Shown here: piece by piece, positions 16,592 to 24,953 of the stretch
Layout of the letters: the number at the start of each line of letters is the position of its first letter
Numbering within the stretch: the stretch's first letter is position 1
DNA from: Terriglobales bacterium
GTDB taxonomy: Bacteria; Acidobacteriota; Terriglobia; Terriglobales; Acidobacteriaceae
Length of the DNA stretch: 42,138 nucleotides
Assembly (NCBI GenBank): GCA_015655585.1
Contig: JAATEV010000091.1
Coordinates: 1 to 42,138, forward strand
Direction: 5' to 3'
Program-made: the position numbers and the translations under genes
The notes under the pieces: generated by a model
Databases searched by the model: none
What the model saw: only the letters and a program-made list of their open reading frames with translations
What the model was told of the DNA's origin: nothing

Positions 16592-17359
16592 ATGATTGAC
16601 CTCAAAGGCAAAGTAGCCGTCGTCTTTGGCCTCGCGAACAAACGAAGCATCGCATGGGGCATCGCCCAGAAGTTGTCCGAGGCAGGCGCGACCCTTGCCA
16701 TCTGCTACCAGAACGAACGCCTCAAGAAGGAAGCCGACGCGCTCATCCCGGAGCTCAGGGACGCCAAGGCCTACCAGTGCGACGTCTCCTCCGACGCCGA
16801 GATCGAAGCTCTCTTCGCCCAGCTCAAGGAGACCTACGGCACGCTCCACACCATCGTCCATGCCGTGGCCTTCGCCCCCGCCGACGCCATCAAGAACGAC
16901 TTCCTCCTCACCACGCGCGACGACTTCCGCATCGCCCACGACATCAGCGTCTACTCCCTCATCGCCGTCAGCCGCGCCGCCGTCCCGCTCATGACCGAAG
17001 GCGGCTCCATCCTCACCCTCACCTACTACGGCTCCACCAAGGTCTTCCCCAACTACAACGTCATGGGCGTTGCCAAGGCCGCGCTCGAAGCGGCTGTCCG
17101 CTATCTCGCCGCCTCGCTCGGCTCGAAGAACATCCGGGTCAACGCCATCTCCGCCGGGCCCATCAAGACGCTCGCGGCTCGCGGCATCGGCGACTTCACC
17201 AGAATCCTCGAAGCCGTGGAGCAACGCGCTCCCCTGCACCGTAACGTCGATCAACTCGAAGTCGGCAACACCGCCCTCTTCCTGTCCAGCGATCTGGCCA
17301 GCGGCATCACGGGGGAGATCACCTTTGTGGACTGCGGCTACAACGTTACCGGTTTATAA
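16592..17359 (+). CDS. fabI: Enoyl-[acyl-carrier-protein] reductase (NADH)
   Basis: Catalyses the last reductive step of each fatty-acid elongation cycle; FabI is the target of triclosan-type inhibitors. At 255 residues it has the FabI form of the short-chain dehydrogenase fold: the nucleotide motif GLANKRSIAWGIA (13-25), the HAVAFAP segment, and the active-site pair Tyr155/Lys162 in NYNVMGVAK, close to Tyr156/Lys163 of the E. coli enzyme. SAGPIKTLAARGI, part of the substrate loop, is also present. A good AGGAG site precedes the start, and a TATCCT box lies at 16552-16557. A DinB-family gene follows 28 bp later and may share the transcript. Confidence 0.95.
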   Translation: MIDLKGKVAVVFGLANKRSIAWGIAQKLSEAGATLAICYQNERLKKEADALIPELRDAKAYQCDVSSDAEIEALFAQLKETYGTLHTIVHAVAFAPADAIKNDFLLTTRDDFRIAHDISVYSLIAVSRAAVPLMTEGGSILTLTYYGSTKVFPNYNVMGVAKAALEAAVRYLAASLGSKNIRVNAISAGPIKTLAARGIGDFTRILEAVEQRAPLHRNVDQLEVGNTALFLSSDLASGITGEITFVDCGYNVTGL

Positions 17360-17387
17360 CCAGGCTCCAGAATCCGAGGAACTGAAA

Positions 17388-17903
17388 ATGACCATCTCCG
17401 AGATCCTCTTACAGGACTTCGATATCGAGATCTCCAATACCCGGCGCACTCTGGAACGCATTCCCGAAGGGAAGAACGACTGGAAGTGTCATGACAAGTC
17501 CATGCCCCTGGGCAAACTCACCATGCACTGTGCCAGTCTTCCTCTCTTCGGCCACTATGTTCTTGAAGACGACGGAATGGATCTGGCCGCCCCCAAGCGG
17601 CCTCATGTCCCTCTCGTCTTCACCACCCGCGACGCGGCCCTGCAGCATCTCGACGAGTCCGCTGCCAAATGCCGCGCCTCCCTCCTCGCCGCAAGCGACG
17701 AGCATCTCTCTCAACCATGGAAGTTCAGCTACGGCGAACAGCTCATCTCGCACAGCCCCCGCTCCCAGAGCTTCCGTCAAATGTTCTTCAACCACCTCAT
17801 CCACCACACCGCGCAGCTAGGCGTCTATCTCCGCCTGAACGACATCCCGGTCCCCGCCCTCTACGGCCCCTCCGCCGACGAGCAGTGGTCCTCCGGAAAA
17901 TAA
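17388..17903 (+). CDS. DinB family protein
   Basis: A 171-residue four-helix-bundle protein of the DinB/YfiT superfamily, which includes metal-dependent thiol transferases. The recognisable parts are the opening helix (TISEILLQDFDIEISNTRRTL), the histidine after KLTMH, and the C-terminal FNHLIHHTAQLGVYLRLNDI, whose histidines would bind metal. Some relatives use bacillithiol as cofactor, and a bshC gene lies 7 kb away, so a thiol-transferase role is possible but unproven. The start at 17388 follows GAGGAACTG; the frame is open far back inside fabI, which is overlap only. Confidence 0.82.
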   Translation: MTISEILLQDFDIEISNTRRTLERIPEGKNDWKCHDKSMPLGKLTMHCASLPLFGHYVLEDDGMDLAAPKRPHVPLVFTTRDAALQHLDESAAKCRASLLAASDEHLSQPWKFSYGEQLISHSPRSQSFRQMFFNHLIHHTAQLGVYLRLNDIPVPALYGPSADEQWSSGK

Positions 17904-18278
17904 CCCACCCCAATAAGCTCAAATGCGGCAGGAGTCTCCTCCTGCCGCATTTGAACTTAAACAATTGCTTTGATTGAGGCACTTGTTTTGAAAGGGCGGG
18001 CTTGCTTTGCAAATGATTTTGGGCGAGGCACTTGCTTTGAAGGGGCGGGCCTTTAGCCCCGCCGTAAATTGCCTCTATTCAATGCGACTTTAGTCGCCGA
18101 GGGAATGCTTCCCCAAGCAAAATCGATCATTCAACCATCACTTCAGACCCGCCAATAAACTCGTTCTCTTCCTTTGTTTCCTTGCTCTCCTACGCCCCCC
18201 AAAAAAAGAAAGGGCACGGCAAAAGCCATACCCTTTCAAAACATCTGTCCCTACTTTCCAAAATGCAGAGACAACAAA
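17904..18278. repeat. Gap with hairpins between convergent genes
   Basis: No gene is supported. A 15-bp hairpin at 17920-17953 is followed by two imperfect copies of a phrase GAGGCACTTG-TTTTGAAAGGGCGGG (about 17976 and 18025). The second runs into GGGGCGGGCCTTTAGCCCC, a CTTTAGCC palindrome of the module F style, and GCGACTTTAGTCGC. This is the last repeat-rich gap going right; modules A, B, C and D are absent. Confidence 0.7.
17920..17953 (+). terminator. Terminator-like 15-bp hairpin after the DinB gene
   Basis: CAAATGCGGCAGGAG (17920-17934) pairs exactly with CTCCTGCCGCATTTG (17939-17953) around a TCTC loop, 16 bp after the stop. There is no T run after it on either strand, so it may be a processing or blocking structure rather than a standard intrinsic terminator. 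Confidence 0.5.
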
Positions 18279-19577
18279 CTAAGGCCTCTTATAAACCTGC
18301 CCATTCTTCATCACAAATCCCACCTTCTTCAGCACCGAGATATCCTGCGTAGGATCGCCCGGCACAGCGATCACGTCCGCAAAATATCCCTGCTTCAGCT
18401 CGCCGATCTGCCCGCCCCAACCCAGCAGCTTCGCCCCGTTCAGAAGATCGGCCTGCAACGCCGCCGCCGGACTCATTCCGTACTGCACCATCAGCTCCAG
18501 CTCCCGCGACTGCGTGCCATGCGGAAACGGCCCCACATCGCTACCCATCGCCATCGGAACCCCAGCCGCAAGCTGCTTCTTGAACTCCGCGGCGTGGAAC
18601 TTCTGCTCCGCCCGTCCACGCTCCGCTCTTTCGGGAGTCGCCGCATGATCGGCAAAGTACTCCGCAATCGCGAACGTCGGCACGGCGTAGATCTGCTTCT
18701 CCTTCATCGCCCGCATCGTCGCATCGCTCAATTGATACGCATGATCCACCGAGGCCACTCCTGCGGCAACCGCATAGCCCGTGCCCGGCTCGCCCGTAGC
18801 GTGAACCGCTACGCCGCGACCCGATCCAGCTCCGCCGCCGGTCCTCTCCGCTTCCTTGATCGCCGCTGCCAGCTCGGCCTCCGTGTACTGGTACATGCTG
18901 TGAAACACGCCGTCCCGGTAGGAATCACGGCCGGTCTCATAGATCTTCGTAAAGTCCGCGCCGCCCTTGCGCTGCTCGCGCATCACCTTCACCACCTCCT
19001 CGGCGGTATCGGCATAGTCCGCGTTCGAGAGAATCTTCTGGGCAGGGTTGTAGTCGATCGCGTCCTCATGACCGCCCGTCAGGTCGATCGCATTGCAGCT
19101 CATCCGCATCCGAGGCCCGGGGATCAGGCCGGTATTGATCGCGTTCCGCACAGCAACGTCCGCACAGCCCGCGCCTTCGCTGCCCATGTCCCGCTCCGCG
19201 GTGAAGCCAGCCATCAGGTCTGCCTTCGCGGCTCCTGCGGCGATCAAGGTGCGCTCCGGCACGCTCTCCTTCACCGTCTGCATGTCCTCCGCCCCCACAT
19301 GCAGAAAGAGATGGACGTGAGCATCAATCAGCCCCGGCAGCAGCGTCGTATCGCCCAAGTCGATCACCTCGGCTCCAGCCGGACGATCTACATGCGTGCC
19401 AGCCGCAACAATCCGTTCGCCATCCACCAGAATCTCGCCGGGAACCACCATCTTTCCTCCGGCTACATCCAGCATCCGCGCCGCATGAAGAACCACAACA
19501 TGCCTGTTTACCGCAGTTTGCGCCATACCAGACACGCCTGCGAATCCCACAGCCAGCCCAAAAATCACTTTTTTCAT
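18279..19577 (-). CDS. Secreted metal-dependent amidohydrolase
   Basis: An amidohydrolase of the imidazolonepropionase/prolidase-like group, 432 residues. A signal peptide (MKKVIFGLAVGFAGVSGMAQ) predicts export. Metal ligands are visible as HxH in LPGLIDAHVHL, a probable carbamylated Lys in DFTKIYE, His in VAVHATG, His in VDHAYQLS, and Asp in MGSDVGPF. Related exported enzymes cut peptides or cyclic amides; the substrate here is unknown. The start at 19577 is chosen for the signal peptide, although the frame is open to 19688 and would overlap uup. It lies 73 bp downstream of uup on the same strand, so it may be read from the same transcript. Confidence 0.85.
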   Translation of the reverse strand: MKKVIFGLAVGFAGVSGMAQTAVNRHVVVLHAARMLDVAGGKMVVPGEILVDGERIVAAGTHVDRPAGAEVIDLGDTTLLPGLIDAHVHLFLHVGAEDMQTVKESVPERTLIAAGAAKADLMAGFTAERDMGSEGAGCADVAVRNAINTGLIPGPRMRMSCNAIDLTGGHEDAIDYNPAQKILSNADYADTAEEVVKVMREQRKGGADFTKIYETGRDSYRDGVFHSMYQYTEAELAAAIKEAERTGGGAGSGRGVAVHATGEPGTGYAVAAGVASVDHAYQLSDATMRAMKEKQIYAVPTFAIAEYFADHAATPERAERGRAEQKFHAAEFKKQLAAGVPMAMGSDVGPFPHGTQSRELELMVQYGMSPAAALQADLLNGAKLLGWGGQIGELKQGYFADVIAVPGDPTQDISVLKKVGFVMKNGQVYKRP

Positions 19578-19650
19578 AGTTCCAGCAGCATACCGCGAAA
19601 CCCCACCCATCCATCCACAGATTTCGCGGTCGCCACCAGCACAAAACCAG

Positions 19651-21453
19651 CTAACCAGCCTTCTCGGTAAGCTCCGCCCAGCGCGCATAGAGAGTATCGA
19701 CGGCCTCCTGCGCAGCCTCCATCTCCGCCAGTGCCGCCGTCAATCTGGCCGCGTCAGTCGAAACCGCCGGATCATCCACCACGTCCCGAGCCGTCTGCAA
19801 CCGTTCTTCCGCCGTCTCCACAGCCGTCTCAATTCCAGCAAATTCACGGGCCTCCAGATAGGAAAGCTTCTTCTTGCCACCCACCGCAGGCGCGGTTTCA
19901 ACCTTCTTTTCCGCAGCATTAGCCGGGGAGCTCTCCTCTTCCCTGACACCGCGCCACTGCTCCCATTGCGCGTAATCTGCGAAGGTCTCGGTTCCTCCCT
20001 GGCCATCGAGCCCAAGCACGATGGTCGAAACGCGGTCGAGCATATAGCGATCGTGCGTGACCAACACCAGCGCGCCCGTATATTCCAGCAGGCTCTCCTC
20101 CAGAATCTCCAACGTGGCGATATCGAGGTCATTCGTCGGCTCGTCCAGCAGCAGCAGATCGGCTGGCTCCAGCATCAGCTTCGCAATCAGGACACGCGCC
20201 CGCTCGCCTCCGCTAAGTCTCTCAACTGGTTGATTTAATTGCTCGCTGGTGAACAGGAACTTCGTCGCGTAGCTGGCTACGTGGATCACCCGGCCCTGGT
20301 AGACGACCGAGTCGGAATCAGGGGCGAGGGCGCGGCGGAGGGTCATTCCCTCGTCCAGCTCGCGCATCTGGCTGAAGTAGACGATCTTCAGCGAGGAGGC
20401 TTTTTTGATCGTTCCGGAGGTCGGTTCCAGCTCGCCGGTCAGGAGCCTTAGGATGGTGGTTTTGCCACTTCCGTTCGGCCCCACGAGGCCGACACGCATC
20501 CCGGCGGTGATGAGGAAGTTCAATTTCTGCAATATCTTACGGTCTGCAAACGACAGCGAGACGTCCTCGAACTCGACCAGGCGCTTGGTCTGGCGCTCGG
20601 TCGCGGAGAACTCGATTCCTGCGGTGGAGGTCTGGATTCTGGAGCTTACTTCCTTCAACTGGCCGATGAGATCGTTGGCGTTGTCGATGCGGGCTTTGGC
20701 CTTGGTGGCGCGGGCCTTGGGGCCGCGGCGAAGCCACTCTACCTCGGTTTTTACGCGGTTCTTCAGCGCTTCGTGGAGCTTCGACTGGGCGTCGAGGTGT
20801 AACTGCTTGCCTTCTATGAACTTAGAGTAGGTTCCTTTTACGCGGAGCAGGCCGTCCGCGTAGACGCGGTTAAGCTCGACTATCTCCGTCGCAACATTCT
20901 CAAGAAAATAACGATCATGGCTGATAAGCACACAAGCAAAATCACCCTCATTGAGAAGCTCCTCCAGCCATACTATCCCTTTTAGATCGAGATGGTTAGT
21001 GGGCTCGTCGAGGAGGAGGACGTCCGGGTGGGTGATGACGACCTCGGCGATGGCGAGGCGTTTGCGCCAGCCGCCGGAGAGGCTGGCTGCCTGGGCGTTG
21101 AGGTCGGTGAAGCCGGTGCGCCCGGAGGTCTCGCGGATGCGGCCTTCGTGCTCGCCTTCTGGAATCTTGGCCTTAACCAGTGATTTTTCAAGAACTTGAC
21201 GGATAGTGATTCCGTCCGGGAAGGTGGATTCCTGCTGGATATAGCCTACGCGGGCGCGCTTGCGGACGGCGACGTCGCCGGAGTCCGCATCTTTTTCTCC
21301 TGCAAGAACTTTGAGGAGGGTACTCTTGCCTGCTCCGTTGGGGCCGATGAGGCCGATGCGGTCGCCGTCGGAGACGGTGAAGGATATTTCGCGGAACAGG
21401 GGCGTTGCGCCGAAGGCTTTGGTGATGCCTTGCGCGTTCAGAATCGGGGGCAT
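19651..21453 (-). CDS. uup: ABC-F ATPase Uup
   Basis: A soluble ATPase with two ATP-binding cassettes in one 600-residue chain, acting on ribosomes or branched DNA instead of transport. Cassette 1 has GPNGAGKST (about 37-45), LSGGWRKR and LLLDEPTNHLD; the linker carries EWLRRGPKARATKAKARI, a hallmark of Uup; cassette 2 has GPNGSGKTT, LSGGERARV and LLLDEPTNDLD. The C-terminal 70 residues are Glu/Ala-rich and should form the coiled coil seen in Uup. Strand composition switches inside the gene at about 20.23 kb: the first two thirds of the coding strand are C-rich and the last third G-rich. Confidence 0.92.
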   Translation of the reverse strand: MPPILNAQGITKAFGATPLFREISFTVSDGDRIGLIGPNGAGKSTLLKVLAGEKDADSGDVAVRKRARVGYIQQESTFPDGITIRQVLEKSLVKAKIPEGEHEGRIRETSGRTGFTDLNAQAASLSGGWRKRLAIAEVVITHPDVLLLDEPTNHLDLKGIVWLEELLNEGDFACVLISHDRYFLENVATEIVELNRVYADGLLRVKGTYSKFIEGKQLHLDAQSKLHEALKNRVKTEVEWLRRGPKARATKAKARIDNANDLIGQLKEVSSRIQTSTAGIEFSATERQTKRLVEFEDVSLSFADRKILQKLNFLITAGMRVGLVGPNGSGKTTILRLLTGELEPTSGTIKKASSLKIVYFSQMRELDEGMTLRRALAPDSDSVVYQGRVIHVASYATKFLFTSEQLNQPVERLSGGERARVLIAKLMLEPADLLLLDEPTNDLDIATLEILEESLLEYTGALVLVTHDRYMLDRVSTIVLGLDGQGGTETFADYAQWEQWRGVREEESSPANAAEKKVETAPAVGGKKKLSYLEAREFAGIETAVETAEERLQTARDVVDDPAVSTDAARLTAALAEMEAAQEAVDTLYARWAELTEKAG

Positions 21454-21658
21454 TTCTTTAGTTTATCGGCTTTGGATTGGATTATTTCCCCCGGCGTGGT
21501 GAAAGTGTGTTTTTACAGGGGGTTTTCGCAAAAAAACGGTGTGTGGAAACGTGTTTTTTGCTGGTGGCAACGTGGTTTCAGCACGCAAAACGTGGTCTGC
21601 TGACAACCACAGTTTCGCGGCCTGAAAATACACCACTTTTTTGAAATTTATTTTTGGG
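21454..21658 (-). promoter_or_regulatory. uup upstream region with three AACGTG repeats
   Basis: AACGTG occurs at 21548, 21569 and 21589 on the plus strand, spaced 21 and 20 bp, about two helical turns each, within a GTG/TTT-rich stretch. The placement just before uup fits a binding site for a factor on one face of the helix. No such factor can be named. Confidence 0.4.
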
Positions 21659-21967
21659 TTAGTCGAGATCGAAGTCGCGGAGGGGCTTTCCGGCTAGCGG
21701 GGTCTCCTTGGCCTTCTTGACGGCCTCGGCGAACTTTTTGGCCATGAGGTCGTCCTTGTTCTTCTGGGCGTCCACGGACTGCTGGAAGAGCGAGTCGCGA
21801 CGGGCATCGGCCTCGCGGAGGGCGCGGGCGGCTTCGCCGAAGTCCTCGAAGGTCTTCTTCTTCGGGGCGGGCTTGTGGGAGATGATCGAGCGGGTTACGG
21901 GATCGACCTTCATCATCGCTCCGCAGTCCGGACACATCACTTCAAATGGCTGATCGCTCAATCCCAT
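21659..21967 (-). CDS. Small CxxC protein, conserved hypothetical
   Basis: A charged, soluble protein of 102 residues that I do not recognise as a named family. The N-terminus has a single zinc-ribbon-like CPDCGAMM motif; the remainder is Lys/Ala/Glu-rich and probably helical (residues 40-95), ending RDFDLD. One CxxC is not enough for a full zinc site, so it may dimerise or bind through a partner. The ATG at 21967 is preferred over the GTG at 21973 because GTGAGG then sits at normal ribosome-site spacing. It lies upstream of uup on the same strand, with a gap of 205 bp. Confidence 0.72.
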   Translation of the reverse strand: MGLSDQPFEVMCPDCGAMMKVDPVTRSIISHKPAPKKKTFEDFGEAARALREADARRDSLFQQSVDAQKNKDDLMAKKFAEAVKKAKETPLAGKPLRDFDLD

Positions 21968-22187
21968 ACGCACCTCACCCGTTTATTCTAAGGCGGTTGT
22001 TGGGGGAGGAGCAAAGCAAAGACAAAGGCAATTCATCAGTCGCTTCGGCTTTACCGAAAAGAAAACCTTTCCGAGCAAACTGCTCGGCGAGAAAGAAAAC
22101 CATGTAGCATTTGACAACCAGATTGTACGGGCCAAGTGACAGCAACGAAGTCTTATCTCTTCTAAAAAGTCGAGGATTGTCGTGCGA

Positions 22188-23093
22188 ATGTTGAGATGTG
22201 CTGCAACGCGGATTTCTACCTCTCGGGATCGGTTCCTGGCCACGTCTATCAAGTGCTTCTTCGCAACCGTGTGTCTGTTCGTTGTACTGTGCGAGTGGAA
22301 TGTCCGGGTTCTGACAGCGCAGAGCGTGAAAAAGATCAGGTTCGATGTAGTTTCCATCCACCCTAGTCCGGCTGATGCCAATGTATACAACGGTGGCGGA
22401 TATGGAATGTCGCCTGATGGCTATCACTTCAGGATTCTGCCCCTGGCCGGATTGATGATGAACGCCTACTTTCCGGCGCTTGATCGTACTCCGAACGCGA
22501 TCAGAAATGCACCGCCCTGGCTGATGAAAGATCGCTTCAACGTGGAGGCGAAGGTTGCAGCGGAAGATGTGCCCGAGTGGTCGAGTCAGACATTGTCCTC
22601 GGCGCAGAAAAACGAGATGCTCCAAGACGCGCTACAGGCGATGCTGGCGGATCGACTGAAGCTGGCGGTGCATCGCGAACCGCTTGAAGTGGATGGGTAT
22701 GCGCTCGTGGTGAGCAAGCGCGGTCCCAAATTGCAGGAGACCTCACCCGATATCCCTTCCTCAGCCAGAGTGATGAAGATGGGCGACGGCGCCATGGCGG
22801 TCTTTACCACTACGGAGGGGAGGCGTGGGTATTGGACCTTCTATCAGACCCCGATACCGCAACTGCGGCAGTTTTTGCAGGGCAATATCCTCAAGCCGAT
22901 TGTGGATCAGACAGGCCTGACCGGAAGATATTACTTCGCGTTGAAGCCACGAGAGACCGGGCCAGATGAGCATCCCGCAGAGGATGGCTCAGAAGCAAAT
23001 GATCTTGCTGCGCTCGGTCTGGAGTTGAAGCCAACGAAGGTCAAGTCCTCAGTGTTGGTGATCGACCATATAGAAAAGCCCTCGGAGAACTAG
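22188..23093 (+). CDS. TIGR03435 family secreted protein
   Basis: A member of an acidobacterial family of unknown function found in large numbers in soil species. Marks are FDVVSIHPS after the signal segment, a DRFNVEAKV block, ALQAMLADRLKLAVHREP, YALVVSKRGPKL, VDQTGLTGRYYFAL, and the closing VLVIDHIEKPSEN. Residues about 20-45 are a hydrophobic export signal. The frame also offers a GTG at 22182, six bases earlier. GC is clearly lower than in flanking genes. It is followed 64 bp later by a VWFA-related gene on the same strand, a pair that probably moves or evolves together. Confidence 0.85.
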   Translation: MLRCAATRISTSRDRFLATSIKCFFATVCLFVVLCEWNVRVLTAQSVKKIRFDVVSIHPSPADANVYNGGGYGMSPDGYHFRILPLAGLMMNAYFPALDRTPNAIRNAPPWLMKDRFNVEAKVAAEDVPEWSSQTLSSAQKNEMLQDALQAMLADRLKLAVHREPLEVDGYALVVSKRGPKLQETSPDIPSSARVMKMGDGAMAVFTTTEGRRGYWTFYQTPIPQLRQFLQGNILKPIVDQTGLTGRYYFALKPRETGPDEHPAEDGSEANDLAALGLELKPTKVKSSVLVIDHIEKPSEN

Positions 23094-23157
23094 GATGGCC
23101 ATTGACCATCCCAATCGATCAGGACTAGCCTGAACGCACTCAGGGATTAGTCATTTT

Positions 23158-24939
23158 ATGGAATTACAGCGTCTGCGCATCCGAGACCGCCGCGATTCGG
23201 ATTTCATCACTTCTCTGTTCCAGTTGTGGTGGCTTTTGCTATGCGTATTCAGCATGGCTACATGTTCAGGCGGCATAGTTCTTCTTGCTCAAGACGCACC
23301 GAAGCAGACGCCACCCGGTGGCGACGTGCCTACTCTGAAGGTAGCCACCAAGCTCACTGTGGAAGATGTGACTGTGACCGACAGCTATCACAGGCCGGTT
23401 CATGGCCTGGAGCAATCCGACTTTACGGTGAAGGAGGATGGCAGGCTACAGGTGATTCGGCACTTTGAGGAGTATGGCGCCGGGACAACGACACAACAGG
23501 CCCCACGGCAATTACCGGCGAATACATACACGAACGCGCAGCCTGTTCCGGCCAATACGAATGTGGTGAATATCCTGCTGCTGGATAACATCACCACGGG
23601 CATGGGCAATCGTATGGACCTGGAAAATGTGAACTATCCCAAGCAGAAGGCGATCCGATATTTGAATAAAATGCCGGCGGGGACACAGGTTGCCATTCTC
23701 AAACTAGAAAATGGATTGCACCTCGTACAGGGAGTAACTACCGACAAGGCAATCCTGCTTGCCGCGATGAACACCATTTCGTTCAAACTGGTTCCCGGAA
23801 GCATTACCGGTCCTCCCTTGAGTCTCTTTCAGGCCTGCCAGATCGCAAACTCACAGAGTCGACTGGTGTTGGAGGCGATGGAGCAGGAGGCTGCATACCT
23901 CTCCCAAATCAAGGGAAGGAAAAATCTGATCTGGTTCATGCCCGGTATCCCGTGGCTTACTCATTACTCGTCCTTCAGTGGGATACCCTGCCTGATCGAC
24001 TACACGGAGCAGCTTCATAGAGCTTATGGTCTGCTCAACGAGGCACAGATTGCACTCTATCCGGTAGACCCTCGCGGTCTGGTCGCCGATTCTCTCTCCC
24101 TCGATTCGAGGCCCCCGGTAGGCCGTGGAATGTCGCCGTCGTCAGGTTTCGGAGCACATCGCTCTCTAAACTCTGATCACTATTCTCTGGGGGACATGGC
24201 CAAGGCCACTGGGGGTATAGCCTTCTTTAATCGTAACGACCTCGACGGCGTCATCGGAGAGGCCATTGCAACCGGGGCCGAGTACTACTCTCTCGCCTAC
24301 ATCCCACCGCTTTCCAGATATGACGGTCAATACCACACGATTGAGATCAGGGTGGACCGTCCCCACCTGAATCTTCAGTATCGGCCCGGTTATACCTCGA
24401 TGGATCTAACGAAGCCGATGAAGATTCCGGAGGTGGCCGATCAGAGTTCTCCCAAACCCGTGTCGCCAACGAGGAGCGCTTTCGCTGTTGCGATGGACCA
24501 CGGTGAGGCTGCGACAACCCAGATGCTGTTCGATGTCAGCGTCACTCCTTCAACTGCACCGGCGAAGCCCGGAGATCCGGCTGTGATCGGAAGGCTCAAT
24601 CCTCTGCTCAAGGGAAAACCTCTCGTTCGATATGATCTCTCGTTCACTTTGCCCGGAGACCAGATTGCCTTGGTGAATGCGCCGGACGGCACTCGCCAGG
24701 CGTCGGTCGAGCTTGTTGTCATGGCCTACGATGCTGAGGGAAAGATGTTGAACCTCCATGGCCAGGCCAAAACATGGGCCGTGAAGCCCGAACAGGTCGC
24801 ACAGTTCACACAGCAATCGCTTCCTGTGAAGATGCAGTTCGATCTGCCCTCCGGAAAGATGTTTCTCCGCTTCGGTGTCTTCGATTTGTTATCCCAGAAG
24901 ATCGGTACTTTGGAGATTCCTGAGACCGTCGCCAAATAG
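23158..24939 (+). CDS. VWFA-related acidobacterial protein with degenerate metal site
   Basis: A 593-residue exported protein with a TIGR03436-type region: a signal segment near residues 20-45, then TVEDVTVTDSYHRPVHGLEQ with DFTVKEDGR, and a VWA-like fold whose first strand reads NILLLDNITTGMG, with no DxSxS metal motif. Other family blocks are LVQGVTTDK, GRKNLIWFMPGIP, IALYPVDPRGL and YYSLAYIPP. About 190 residues of beta-rich sequence follow the domain. Without the metal motif it may act as a structural or binding protein. GC is about 50% in two rows counted (23581-23700), below its neighbours. Confidence 0.85.
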   Translation: MELQRLRIRDRRDSDFITSLFQLWWLLLCVFSMATCSGGIVLLAQDAPKQTPPGGDVPTLKVATKLTVEDVTVTDSYHRPVHGLEQSDFTVKEDGRLQVIRHFEEYGAGTTTQQAPRQLPANTYTNAQPVPANTNVVNILLLDNITTGMGNRMDLENVNYPKQKAIRYLNKMPAGTQVAILKLENGLHLVQGVTTDKAILLAAMNTISFKLVPGSITGPPLSLFQACQIANSQSRLVLEAMEQEAAYLSQIKGRKNLIWFMPGIPWLTHYSSFSGIPCLIDYTEQLHRAYGLLNEAQIALYPVDPRGLVADSLSLDSRPPVGRGMSPSSGFGAHRSLNSDHYSLGDMAKATGGIAFFNRNDLDGVIGEAIATGAEYYSLAYIPPLSRYDGQYHTIEIRVDRPHLNLQYRPGYTSMDLTKPMKIPEVADQSSPKPVSPTRSAFAVAMDHGEAATTQMLFDVSVTPSTAPAKPGDPAVIGRLNPLLKGKPLVRYDLSFTLPGDQIALVNAPDGTRQASVELVVMAYDAEGKMLNLHGQAKTWAVKPEQVAQFTQQSLPVKMQFDLPSGKMFLRFGVFDLLSQKIGTLEIPETVAK

Positions 24940-24953
24940 ATCGCCAATCTCGA

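Noticed and set aside
17070..17387. Upstream extension of the DinB frame into fabI
   Set aside because: The homologous N-terminus and the ribosome site are both at 17388; the rest is overlap with fabI.
22111..22116. TTGACA as a -35 box for the TIGR03435 gene at 22188
   Set aside because: No acceptable -10 sequence lies 16-18 bp downstream.
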